Assembly (NCBI RefSeq): GCF_037975245.1
Contig: NC_092582.1
Span: 5,001-17,500 of the forward strand
Reading direction: 5' to 3'
Length of the DNA stretch: 12,500 bases
From: Apostichopus japonicus
Taxonomy: Eukaryota > Echinodermata > Holothuroidea > Aspidochirotida > Stichopodidae
In this document: one piece after another, positions 1 through 8,642 of the stretch
Position numbering within the stretch: position 1 is the stretch's first letter
Layout of the letters: every line of letters starts with the position of its first letter
The notes under the pieces: generated by a model
What the model was told of the DNA's origin: nothing
Database searches by the model: none
The model's input: only the letters and a program-made list of their open reading frames with translations
Position numbers and translations under genes: made by a program

Positions 1-3000
1 ACCCTAACCCTAACCCTAACCCTAACCCTAACCCTAACCCTAACCCTAACCCTAACCCTAACCCTAACCCTAACCCTAACCCTAACCCTAACCCTAACCC
101 TAACCCTAACCCTAACCCTAACCCTAACCCTAACCCTAACCCTAACCCTAACCCTAACCCTAACCCTAACCCTAACCCTAACCCTAACCCTAACCCTAAC
201 CCTAACCCTAACCCTAACCCTAACCCTAACCCTAACCCTAACCCTAACCCTAACCCAACCCTAACCCTAACCCTAACCCTAACCCTAACCCTAACCCTAA
301 CCCTAACCCTAACCCTAACCCTAACCCTAACCCTAACCCTAACCCTAACCCTAACCCTAACCCTAACCCTAACCCAACCCTAACCCTAACCCTAACCCTA
401 ACCCTAACCCTAACCCTAACCCTAACCCTAACCCTAACCCTAACCCTAACCCTAACCCTAACCCTAACCCTAACCCTAACCCTAACCCTAACCCTAACCC
501 TAACCCTAACCCTAACCCTAACCCTAACCCTAACCCTAACCCTAACCCTAACCCTAACCCTAACCCTAACCCTAACCCTAACCCTAACCCTAACCCTAAC
601 CCTAACCCTAACCCTAACCCTAACCCTAACCCTAACCCTAACCCTAACCCTAACCCTAACCCTAACCCTAACCCTAACCCTAACCCTAACCCTAACCCTA
701 ACCCTAACCCTAACCCTAACCCTAACCCTAACCCTAACCCTAACCCTAACCCTAACCCTAACCCTAACCCTAACCCTAACCCTAACCCTAACCCTAACCC
801 TAACCCTAACCCTAACCCTAACCCTAACCCTAACCCTAACCCTAACCCTAACCCTAACCCTAACCCTAACCCTAACCCTAACCCTAACCCTAACCCTAAC
901 CCTAACCCTAACCCTAACCCTAACCCTAACCCTAACCCTAACCCTAACCCTAACCCTAACCCTAACCCTAACCCTAACCCTAACCCTAACCCTAACCCTA
1001 ACCCTAACCCTAACCCTAACCCTAACCCTAACCCTAACCCTAACCCTAACCCTAACCCTAACCCTAACCCTAACCCTAACCCTAACCCTAACCCTAACCC
1101 TAACCCTAACCCTAACCCTAACCCTAACCCTAACCCTAACCCTAACCCTAACCCTAACCCTAACCCTAACCCTAACCCTAACCCTAACCCTAACCCTAAC
1201 CCTAACCCTAACCCTAACCCTAACCCTAACCCTAACCCTAACCCTAACCCTAACCCTAACCCTAACCCTAACCCTAACCCTAACCCTAACCCTAACCCTA
1301 ACCCTAACCCTAACCCTAACCCTAACCCTAACCCTAACCCTAACCCTAACCCTAACCCTAACCCTAACCCTAACCCTAACCCTAACCCTAACCCTAACCC
1401 TAACCCTAACCCTAACCCTAACCCTAACCCTAACCCTAACCCTAACCCTAACCCTAACCCTAACCCTAACCCTAACCCTAACCCTAACCCTAACCCTAAC
1501 CCTAACCCTAACCCTAACCCTAACCCTAACCCTAACCCTAACCCTAACCCTAACCCTAACCCTAACCCTAACCCTAACCCTAACCCTAACCCTAACCCTA
1601 ACCCTAACCCTAACCCTAACCCTAACCCTAACCCTAACCCTAACCCTAACCCTAACCCTAACCCTAACCCTAACCCTAACCCTAACCCTAACCCTAACCC
1701 TAACCCTAACCCTAACCCTAACCCTAACCCTAACCCTAACCCTAACCCTAACCCTAACCCTAACCCTAACCCTAACCCTAACCCTAACCCTAACCCTAAC
1801 CCTAACCCTAACCCTAACCCTAACCCTAACCCTAACCCTAACCCTAACCCTAACCCTAACCCTAACCCTAACCCTAACCCTAACCCTAACCCTAACCCTA
1901 ACCCTAACCCTAACCCTAACCCTAACCCTAACCCTAACCCTAACCCTAACCCTAACCCTAACCCTAACCCTAACCCTAACCCTAACCCTAACCCTAACCC
2001 TAACCCTAACCCTAACCCTAACCCTAACCCTAACCCTAACCCTAACCCTAACCCTAACCCTAACCCTAACCCTAACCCTAACCCTAACCCTAACCCTAAC
2101 CCTAACCCTAACCCTAACCCTAACCCTAACCCTAACCCTAACCCTAACCCTAACCCTAACCCTAACCCTAACCCTAACCCTAACCCTAACCCTAACCCTA
2201 ACCCTAACCCTAACCCTAACCCTAACCCTAACCCTAACCCTAACCCTAACCCTAACCCTAACCCTAACCCTAACCCTAACCCTAACCCTAACCCTAACCC
2301 TAACCCTAACCCTAACCCTAACCCTAACCCTAACCCTAACCCTAACCCTAACCCTAACCCTAACCCTAACCCTAACCCTAACCCTAACCCTAACCCTAAC
2401 CCTAACCCTAACCCTAACCCTAACCCTAACCCTAACCCTAACCCTAACCCTAACCCTAACCCTAACCCTAACCCTAACCCTAACCCTAACCCTAACCCTA
2501 ACCCTAACCCTAACCCTAACCCTAACCCTAACCCTAACCCTAACCCTAACCCTAACCCTAACCCTAACCCTAACCCTAACCCTAACCCTAACCCTAACCC
2601 TAACCCTAACCCTAACCCTAACCCTAACCCTAACCCTAACCCTAACCCTAACCCTAACCCTAACCCTAACCCTAACCCTAACCCTAACCCTAACCCTAAC
2701 CCTAACCCTAACCCTAACCCTAACCCTAACCCTAACCCTAACCCTAACCCTAACCCTAACCCTAACCCTAACCCTAACCCTAACCCTAACCCTAACCCTA
2801 ACCCTAACCCTAACCCTAACCCTAACCCTAACCCTAACCCTAACCCTAACCCTAACCCTAACCCTAACCCTAACCCTAACCCTAACCCTAACCCTAACCC
2901 TAACCCTAACCCTAACCCTAACCCTAACCCTAACCCTAACCCTAACCCTAACCCTAACCCTAACCCTAACCCTAACCCTAACCCTAACCCTAACCCTAAC

Positions 3001-3680
3001 CCTAACCCTAACCCTAACCCTAACCCTAACCCTAACCCTAACCCTAACCCTAACCCTAACCCTAACCCTAACCCTAACCCTAACCCTAACCCTAACCCTA
3101 ACCCTAACCCTAACCCTAACCCTAACCCTAACCCTAACCCTAACCCTAACCCTAACCCTAACCCTAACCCTAACCCTAACCCTAACCCTAACCCTAACCC
3201 TAACCCTAACCCTAACCCTAACCCTAACCCTAACCCTAACCCTAACCCTAACCCTAACCCTAACCCTAACCCTAACCCTAACCCTAACCCTAACCCTAAC
3301 CCTAACCCTAACCCTAACCCTAACCCTAACCCTAACCCTAACCCTAACCCTAACCCTAACCCTAACCCTAACCCTAACCCTAACCCTAACCCTAACCCTA
3401 ACCCCTAACCCTAACCCTAACCCTAACCCTAACCCTAACCCTAACCCTAACCCTAACCCTAACCCTAACCCTAACCCTAACCCTAACCCTAACCCTAACC
3501 CTAACCCTAACCCTAACCCTAACCCTAACCCTAACCCTAACCCTAACCCTAACCCTAACCCTAACCCTAACCCTAACCCTAACCCTAACCCTAACCCTAA
3601 CCCTAACCCTAACCCTAACCCTAACCCCTAACCCTAACCCTAACCCTAACCCTAACCCCTAACCCTAACCCTAACCCTAA
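1..3680. repeat. Telomeric repeat array, (CCCTAA)n
   Basis: About 613 head-to-tail CCCTAA hexamers, i.e. TTAGGG on the minus strand reading toward the left edge. This is the orientation expected at a left chromosome end. TTAGGG is the ancestral animal telomere repeat and is also found in several other eukaryotic groups. The array is almost perfect. Visible variants are two CCCAA pentamers (about 254-258 and 373-377) and three hexamers with an extra C (runs at 3402-3405, 3625-3628 and 3656-3659). The inner variants cluster at the subtelomere junction, as is usual for telomeres. The last canonical unit ends at 3680, where TTAGGACCAG begins. No gene lies in this stretch. Confidence 0.99.
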
Positions 3681-3691
3681 TTAGGACCAGA

Positions 3692-3727
3692 GGACGACCG
3701 GGACCTAAAAATGGACGACCGGGACCT
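3692..3727. repeat. Direct repeat of GGACGACCGGGACCT, 21-bp period
   Basis: The 15-mer GGACGACCGGGACCT occurs at 3692-3706 and again at 3713-3727, right beside the end of the telomere array. The second copy is also the inner part of the left arm of the inverted repeat that pairs with 3927-3953. It probably marks the edge of an old subtelomeric repeat unit. No function can be assigned. Confidence 0.75.
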
Positions 3728-3953
3728 CGGACCCAAAATTTTTTTCGTCAGTCGCACCCCCCCGGGACCTCCCTGGGGGGTCCAAAAAAAAAATGTTGCC
3801 CCCCCATGAAAATTTTTTTTTTATTCAGAAAGATGCGCCTGGACGAGTAGAGTGACCCAAAGTGAAAAAATTCATAAAAAAGTTGACCGGAAGTGACCAT
3901 AAAAATAGCTAACGTTATATGTACCTAGGTCCCGGTCGTCCATTTCTAGGTCC
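3701..3953. repeat. 27-bp inverted repeat, 199-bp spacer (MITE-like or subtelomeric)
   Basis: Positions 3701-3727 and 3927-3953 are reverse complements at 26 of 27 positions. The 199-bp spacer has no coding potential. The overall size (253 bp) and terminal inverted repeats resemble a small non-autonomous DNA element. I see no convincing target-site duplication, and the left arm overlaps a local direct repeat, so a simple subtelomeric inversion is equally possible. Confidence 0.6.
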
Positions 3954-4181
3954 CTAGTGTCCATTTTTTGGGGTCTATCTCCAAAAGTGGGGGATCCATA
4001 GGTCCAATTTTTGGTCAAAGGGTGGAACTGATGTCATAGGTCACCCCCTCAAAGCTTGGGTCACTTTCGGTCACTTGACTTTTTATTACAGCCAAAAAAT
4101 GCAGTTGACTTTGTATACTACCTTACTGTTTCATTTTTGAAAATGACCACCCCTAGGGTTAAGGTCGAAAATCGTAAACTT

Positions 4182-4538
4182 TGACCTTTGACCTCCAAAT
4201 TTCTCGTGGATGTTAAGGGTCAATAGGGCACTGACATATGCAAAGGGCAAGTATATGTCACTTCCGGTTCATGTGTTATAGGGGGTCAAAGGTCAAAAAT
4301 GTCGTTCCTTCCAAAAAAGGTCAAAAATCGTGAGAGTGACCGATTTCCACGAAACTTGCAACGATGACCTGTGAGGTCATAAGGAATGGTCACCTAAAAA
4401 ATTTCGGCCATGAGGTCATCGGGTCAAAGGTCAATCAGAGGTCAAAAATTTAGTTCATCATTTTTTTTTAGTTTTTATTGGATATGATAAGCCGGACCAC
4501 CGAAAATGGTCAAAAAGTTTTTTTTTGACCTAAGGTCA
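4182..4538. promoter_or_regulatory. Cluster of nuclear-receptor half-sites (AGGTCA/GGGTCA)
   Basis: By eye, 14 exact AGGTCA or GGGTCA hexamers on either strand lie within 357 bp, against about 0.35 expected in equal-base random sequence. Three form DR1 elements with one-base spacing: 4182-4194 (minus strand, two AGGTCA), 4283-4295 and 4421-4433 (GGGTCA-A-AGGTCA). Positions 4413-4444 string four half-sites with 2, 1 and 5 base spacers. Everted pairs occur at 4365-4379 (spacer 3) and 4526-4538 (spacer 1). DR1 is the classic site for HNF4, COUP-TF/NR2F and RXR dimers. No adjacent gene is visible, so regulatory function is inference. The cluster could instead be a decayed GGTCA-type satellite. 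Confidence 0.5.
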
Positions 4539-4566
4539 TACCAATCCAAGATGGCTGCCACTCAAA

Positions 4567-4612
4567 GTTAACCCCAACCCCTAGCTTTGGCTAGGGTTAG
4601 CTTGGGGTTAGC
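4567..4612. repeat. Imperfect hairpin of degenerate telomeric repeats
   Basis: The left arm 4567-4585 (AACCCC and CCCTAGC words) and right arm 4590-4612 (TAGGGTTAGC and GGGGTTAGC words) pair imperfectly around a four-base loop, with a small bulge on the right arm. Each arm looks like C-strand or G-strand telomeric DNA. The structure is therefore a short head-to-head pair of degenerate telomeric repeats about 0.9 kb inside the end of the main array. Confidence 0.65.
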
Positions 4613-4870
4613 ATATTCGACTCCTGTGTGTACACGATATGGTTTTTCGTGACACAAATTGGTGTCGTGATGTAACTCGATGCGTACTATCACGTGATTA
4701 TCTTAAACTTGTTTCAAGTCGTTTACTTTCTGAATGAGGGCGCTTTAAAGTTTTACCTAGGGGTCCGTTTCTGAGACGGGAGGAATCAGCTATCGACCTG
4801 TAATTCACACCGAAGACTTATCACTTGAGTCTGTACAAAATAAGTTCCGGTTTTGACCCTTTTTTATTCT

Positions 4871-4888
4871 GACCGGAAGTGACGTCAC
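4871..4888. promoter_or_regulatory. ETS + CRE composite site (CCGGAAGTGACGTCA)
   Basis: CCGGAAGT, an ETS-family core, runs directly into the palindromic CRE TGACGTCA (4880-4887). This composite is common in animal RNA polymerase II promoters. Related CCGGAAGTGAC words lie at 3887-3896 and, on the minus strand, at 4257-4267. No transcript start can be shown. The closest candidate target would be a telomere-directed transcript on the minus strand. Confidence 0.45.
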
Positions 4889-5198
4889 AAAACGCAATAT
4901 CGTCGATTATTACAAAATTAGATAATCGATTACCTTTTAAATAGCAGCAAAAATATTTCGCGACATGTTCTATCGATTCTGTGAATTTAAAAAATTTTCA
5001 TCAATATTTGACAAAATGGCGGCCAAAATAAAATATTAATAAGATAATATTTAACAAAAGTATAAAAAAATAATCAAAGACCGGAATTAGATTAAACGAC
5101 GTTTATATAATCTCTAATTATTAGTTTTAACTAAATCTGAAATTTCGAGCAAATTGGATGAATTTGAATTTTTCGCAGAAAATAGCGCCACCACCGGA

Positions 5199-5206
5199 TG
5201 ACGTCA
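5199..5206. promoter_or_regulatory. Palindromic CRE (TGACGTCA)
   Basis: An exact TGACGTCA octamer, the CREB/ATF consensus, in AT-rich subtelomeric DNA. Another exact copy lies 150 bp downstream. Confidence 0.4.
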
Positions 5207-5348
5207 GAAAATAAAAATCGCGCGAAATACATGAAAATATTGTTCCCGATAGTTTCGGACATGCTGAATCCATTGGTGCTATTTTGGGAACGATCGAATG
5301 TTCCGTTGTTGAGATATGGGTAGAGATGAGTCGAAAAGTGGGTCGATG

Positions 5349-5356
5349 TGACGTCA
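5349..5356. promoter_or_regulatory. Palindromic CRE (TGACGTCA)
   Basis: An exact TGACGTCA octamer about 180 bp before the left long repeat begins. It is the third in the subtelomere; two more sit at equivalent positions in the long repeats. Confidence 0.4.
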
Positions 5357-6041
5357 CGCTACATCAAAACCGGGAATCCGGTGGGAACGGGACATCCGGT
5401 GATAATAGGTCACAGATAGGGCTATCCATCGATTATAACTTTGGCTAATTTCCATTTGACCTAAGGTGGTAAAAAAGCTACTCAAAAGTTGACGTCGGCG
5501 CTGGCGTTCTTGTTTAGGGTTATCATAGTTACCACCGGTGAAAAACACCTATTTTTTGGGGGGTGTCCAAAACGTATAGACTATACCCCCTTCTCGAAGA
5601 TGAATGCTACCGTATGAGTTGTCTACACGTAGCTACGACTCTCGTCTCCAACATAACAAAAATTCAGCCCCGTCACATACCCTCAGTGGAAAGGAAGGGG
5701 TATCAAAAAGAGGTACTTTTTTTACTTTTCAAGACAAAAACACCTATTTTTGGTGCAATTAGAAATCATATAGACAAAAACCCTTTCCCGGTCAGATAAT
5801 TACACGAAATTAATGTATGACAATAACAAAGGTGTCTTCTACTACACGTCAAAATTTCATGTCGATGGGTACTTCAGAGAGGAAAGGAGGGGGGGGTTGA
5901 CAAGAGGGAGTTTTCCAACTTTTGCACCTATGAAGAACACGTATTTCTATCGGGTCCTCTGGGACCACGTATCTCCCGAACGGAAGCAGATATCGACCTG
6001 GGAGTTGCAGATTTGGGCTCCTGGGCATCGATTACCCCCTG

Positions 6042-6049
6042 TGACGTCA
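6042..6049. promoter_or_regulatory. CRE inside the left long repeat
   Basis: An exact TGACGTCA, conserved at 11232-11239 in the right copy. Because the copies are 97 to 98 percent identical, this conservation does not itself imply selection. Confidence 0.35.
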
Positions 6050-6157
6050 TTTTGACGAAATCCATTTTTTGGGCAATTTCGGCAAAAACTGCTAGGGTAC
6101 CCTTTAACGGGTTTTTGGGTGAAAATAATTTTTGTCGCAAAGACGGGCAATGTGTAT

Positions 6158-6358
6158 CTTTTCTGGTTGTTCTCGACACGCTGATCACGAATCTGAAGTT
6201 TATTTTGGAATTGGGTGTTGTGTTGGGGCGTGAGGGGCAAAAAACCATTGGGAGGGGGGACACGAGCCCAAGTGGGTGTCTCCAAAAACGAACGAAATAC
6301 ACCTTTTCTGGTGCTTCTTGGGGCGCTGATTATGAATCTGAGATTATTTTGGCGGTTC
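6158..6358. repeat. Diverged internal duplication, 145-bp spacing
   Basis: About 55 bp starting CTTTTCTGGT at 6158 is repeated, diverged, from 6303. The shared core is CTGAT.A.GAATCTGA followed by TTATTTTGG. The same pair occurs in the right long repeat, from about 11348 and 11492. A further fragment of the same core lies at 6923-6964. Confidence 0.6.
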
Positions 6359-6454
6359 GGAGGCGTGGGGAGTGTTGGGGAAATTTAATGCCTTCCGGGC
6401 GTTCCATGGCGCACGCTACGGAGACTTTTTTGCTGACTGTTTGTACTTTTTCTC

Positions 6455-6750
6455 AAAATGACCCCCTACCACCCGGAGAAGTGACACACCTAGGAGATTC
6501 ATTCTATTTTGGAAAGGGGACACCCTAGCGGTGGTACCCTCAAAAGATGGCCGTAATCGGACCACCCCAGTAACCATGGTAACGCTCCAGAGTAGAAGGG
6601 TCGGGATTTTCCCGTACATAGTAACACTAATTATAATGACATTTTCGGATTTTTTCCAAAATGACCCCCCTACCACCCCGGAGAAGAGACCCACCTACAG
6701 GTTTCATCCTATTTCGGAAAGGGGACACCCTAGCGGTGGTACCCCGAAAA
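6455..6750. repeat. 203-bp tandem repeat, left array (~1.5 units)
   Basis: AAAATGACCCCC recurs at 6455 and 6658 (203 bp apart), as do the blocks GGAAAGGGGACACCCTAGCG and CCCGTACATAGTAACACTAA. The second unit breaks off at about 6750 after GTACCCCGAAAA. The same unit is present more than four times in the right copy, so copy number differs between the two long repeats. The complete unit carries the X-box at 6570-6583. Confidence 0.88.
6570..6583. promoter_or_regulatory. RFX X-box consensus in the tandem unit
   Basis: GTAACCATGGTAAC matches the RFX-family X-box (GTHNYYATRRNAAC) at every position. It is conserved in all four complete units of the right array. Binding is inferred from the motif only. 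Confidence 0.5.
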
Positions 6751-6964
6751 CAGTGGGAGGGGGGCACGAGCAAACACAAAACGTTATTATAACATTTTTA
6801 AAAGAACCTCTAAAATATGTTTTTCATAACGATAAATGTGGTGCTATAAAATCGTCGGCATAACGTTTTTTTTATGAGATATTAATGTTATGTTTTAACG
6901 AAAACAGGTTTTTAAATAATAGCCTGATCACGAATCTGAAGTTTATTTTGGAATTAGGTGTTGA
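6746..6964. repeat. Fragments of the long repeat between its left copy and the gene
   Basis: About 6746-6772 (AAACAGTGGGAGGGGGGCAC and following) resembles 6242-6268. Positions 6923-6964 nearly match 6181-6222 (CTGATCACGAATCTGAAGTT and following). The order of these pieces is inverted relative to the parent repeat although their strand is the same. This points to rearrangement or to a second, decayed copy at the boundary. Confidence 0.65.
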
Positions 6965-7469
6965 TCGTGAATATTAAATTTCTTCTAAAGCAAATTTACA
7001 CTTTGTTGGACTGATCGTAATTACGTCCATTCTAGACTACCGTTGTCGCCAAAGTGTCTATAGCTAATGAAAACGTCCTCTCGTAAAACGACCTAAACCA
7101 ACCCTTCCACCAAGAGAGTTTTCAAGATTTAAGGTACGTACTAGTAGATATTAGAACACAGATCCTTTACGAAAGGTTTATCGTTACATTCAACTTAAAT
7201 TAAGAAATGAGTGTTAGGTTAAAGGTTATGCTTAGGATTAAGGTTCGCTGCCTAACACACGAGGTCGTTGACCTGTAACGTCTGCAACTGACAACGCTAA
7301 GTTCAAGTGTTTATATCTACGGAGCATTTTAAGAGCCATTTGGCTTGGATCACCGTTTACATATTAGACACAATTTTTCAGCTTTGAATAAAATTATCTG
7401 CCGTAATGAACACAAAGAGATATTATGGTGGAATCATTCCATATTTCTATCAAAATTCTTTTACACAGA
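6751..7469 (+). promoter_or_regulatory. Upstream region with candidate promoter and 5' UTR intron
   Basis: TATAAAA at 6845-6851 is a candidate TATA box, placing a start near 6875. A strong donor, AAG|GTACGT, lies at 7133|7134. Acceptors are TTTTTCAG ending at 7380 and CTTTTACACAG ending at 7468, one base before the proposed ATG at 7470. Splicing 7134-7468 would give a 335-nt intron and remove out-of-frame ATGs such as the one at 7406. The segment also contains degenerate TTAGG/GTTA words at about 7210-7245. All of this is motif-based and untested. Confidence 0.4.
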
Positions 7470-8642
7470 ATGTCCGATTCATCGAAGCGAACTCCATGGA
7501 GACCTACCCCGAAGCAATGCCCTACCTGCCTTGTGGCTTACACAAAACTGCCGCGGCACTTGAGGCAGGTGCACAAGGTGAAGCGGAGACGCCGAGTGAT
7601 GGCGAAGATGGCCCAAGAGGAAAAAGAGGGCCGCCAATACAAGGCCCAATCCGGATTGCGCCAGTGTCCAGTCTGCCTGGAGCACCGGGGAGACGTCAGG
7701 AAGCACCTGTACAGGGTGCACGCTGACAAGTCAAAGAAAGAAAGGAAGAGGATCATGAGGATAATGAATGACCTGCCCGTGACCTCTTCATCCGAGTCTG
7801 ATGAAGAGGTGAACCTGACCATCCGTACCAAAAGACCCGTGAAAACGAGACCCTATGTCATGGCATCTTCGTCGGAGGAGGAGACCCAGGAGGAGGAGGA
7901 TCAGATGCAGGAGGAGGAGTTCCAGGAGGAGGAGCAGGAGGTACAGGAGGAGGAGCATGAGGAGGAGCATGAGGAGGAGCAGGTGGAGGAGCAGGAGGAG
8001 GAGCAGGAAGAGAGGGAGCAGGAAGAGAGGGAGCAGGAGGAGGAGCAGGAGCAGGAAGAGAGGGAGCAGGAAGAGAGGGAGCAGGAAGAGGAGGAGGTGG
8101 AGCAGGAGGCGGAGCAGGAGGAGCAGGTAGAGGAGGAGCAGGAAGAGAGGGAGCAGGAAGAGGATGAGGTGGAGCAGGCGGTGGAGCAGGAGGAGCAGCA
8201 GGAGGATGAGGAGCAGGAGGAGCAGAGGAAAGAGTTAGTACGCGCCCATACAACCGCCTACAGAAAATGGCTCCGGGGTCGAGAAGGTGGGTCTCTCGAC
8301 AACGAGAACTCTGCGGAACACGCTAGAAAGATCCGCCGGATGGACAGTTACGGGGACGGGACCATCGCCCAGTTCCGTTCAAGGTCGCAAATTAATTTAA
8401 TATTCACACAGATGCCCAAGGACAGAGCACAGCAGCCGGGGACCGTGGCTGCTTACATTTTTGCATACATCAAATTTTTAAAGTGGTTGCGCCTCGAGAA
8501 GGTATTGACAGATGAGCAATTCAACGAGTCGGAGACTTGCCTCTCTGGAATAAAGTCATCCGTCTACAAACAAAGGAAACAGAGAGAGGGGAAGATGGAG
8601 GCAGAGGCCGACGAACTGTTGATAGACAGCGCAGACATCGAG
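7470..8642 (+). CDS. Coding exon 1: zinc fingers, acidic tract, core-binding domain
   Basis: Encodes residues 1-391 and ends GACATCGAG|GTAAGT, a near-perfect donor in phase 0. The two fingers have identical CX2CX9HX4H spacing and similar sequence (CPTC...RHLRQVH and CPVC...KHLYRVH), so they probably arose by duplication. After the acidic tract, YRKWLRGREGG, SAEHARKIRRM and GTVAAYIFAYIKFLKWL fit the helical SAM-like core-binding domain that clamps DNA in tyrosine recombinases. Confidence 0.85.

Larger units (their letters stand above)
3681..5535. other. Gene-free subtelomeric region
   Basis: No supportable coding sequence: the few open frames are short, lack recognisable domains and have no splice context. 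The DNA changes along its length. 3681-3960 has GGACGACCGGGACCT motifs and homopolymer runs of C, A and T. 4000-4540 is crowded with GGTCA/TGACC words. 4560-4615 holds degenerate telomeric repeats. 4860-5360 carries CRE palindromes in AT-rich sequence. Individual elements are listed separately. I see no tRNA, rRNA or transposase relic here. Confidence 0.8.
5536..6750. repeat. Long direct repeat, left copy (~1.2 kb)
   Basis: Aligns almost base for base with 10727-11939 in the same orientation, offset about 5190 bp. Identity is about 97 to 98 percent by eye, with small indels mostly in homopolymers. Homology starts abruptly at CGGTGAAAAACACC in both copies, with no similarity upstream of either. 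It stops at 6750, where this copy leaves the 203-bp tandem tail. The repeat contains a palindromic CRE (6042-6049), a degenerate ~145-bp-spaced internal duplication and the start of the tandem tail. Its short open frames show no known domain. It may be an LTR-like terminal repeat of a unit enclosing the recombinase gene, or an independent subtelomeric or non-autonomous repeat family inserted twice. Confidence 0.9.

Noticed and set aside
5127-5548. Two short minus-strand open frames before the left long repeat
   Set aside because: 64 to 76 residues, low complexity, no domain, no matching splice sites; expected by chance in this length.
6013-6528. 171-residue open frame in the left long repeat, and its longer counterpart 11259-12074 in the right copy
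   Set aside because: The frames cross the repeat and the 203-bp tandem units, the right one is extended only by unit copies, no domain is recognised, and start positions differ after small indels. Shared openness follows from 97-98% DNA identity.
6531-6863. 110-residue frame crossing the left tandem tail
   Set aside because: Spans repeat and unrelated sequence joined at 6750 and contains the TATA candidate; no domain.
7858-8253. Minus-strand 131-residue Pro/Ala-rich frame and plus-strand Arg/Ser-rich frame (7855-8130)
   Set aside because: Both are by-products of the GAG/CAG purine-rich repeat, which lacks stops in several frames. The sense frame is tied to zinc fingers and spliced recombinase exons.
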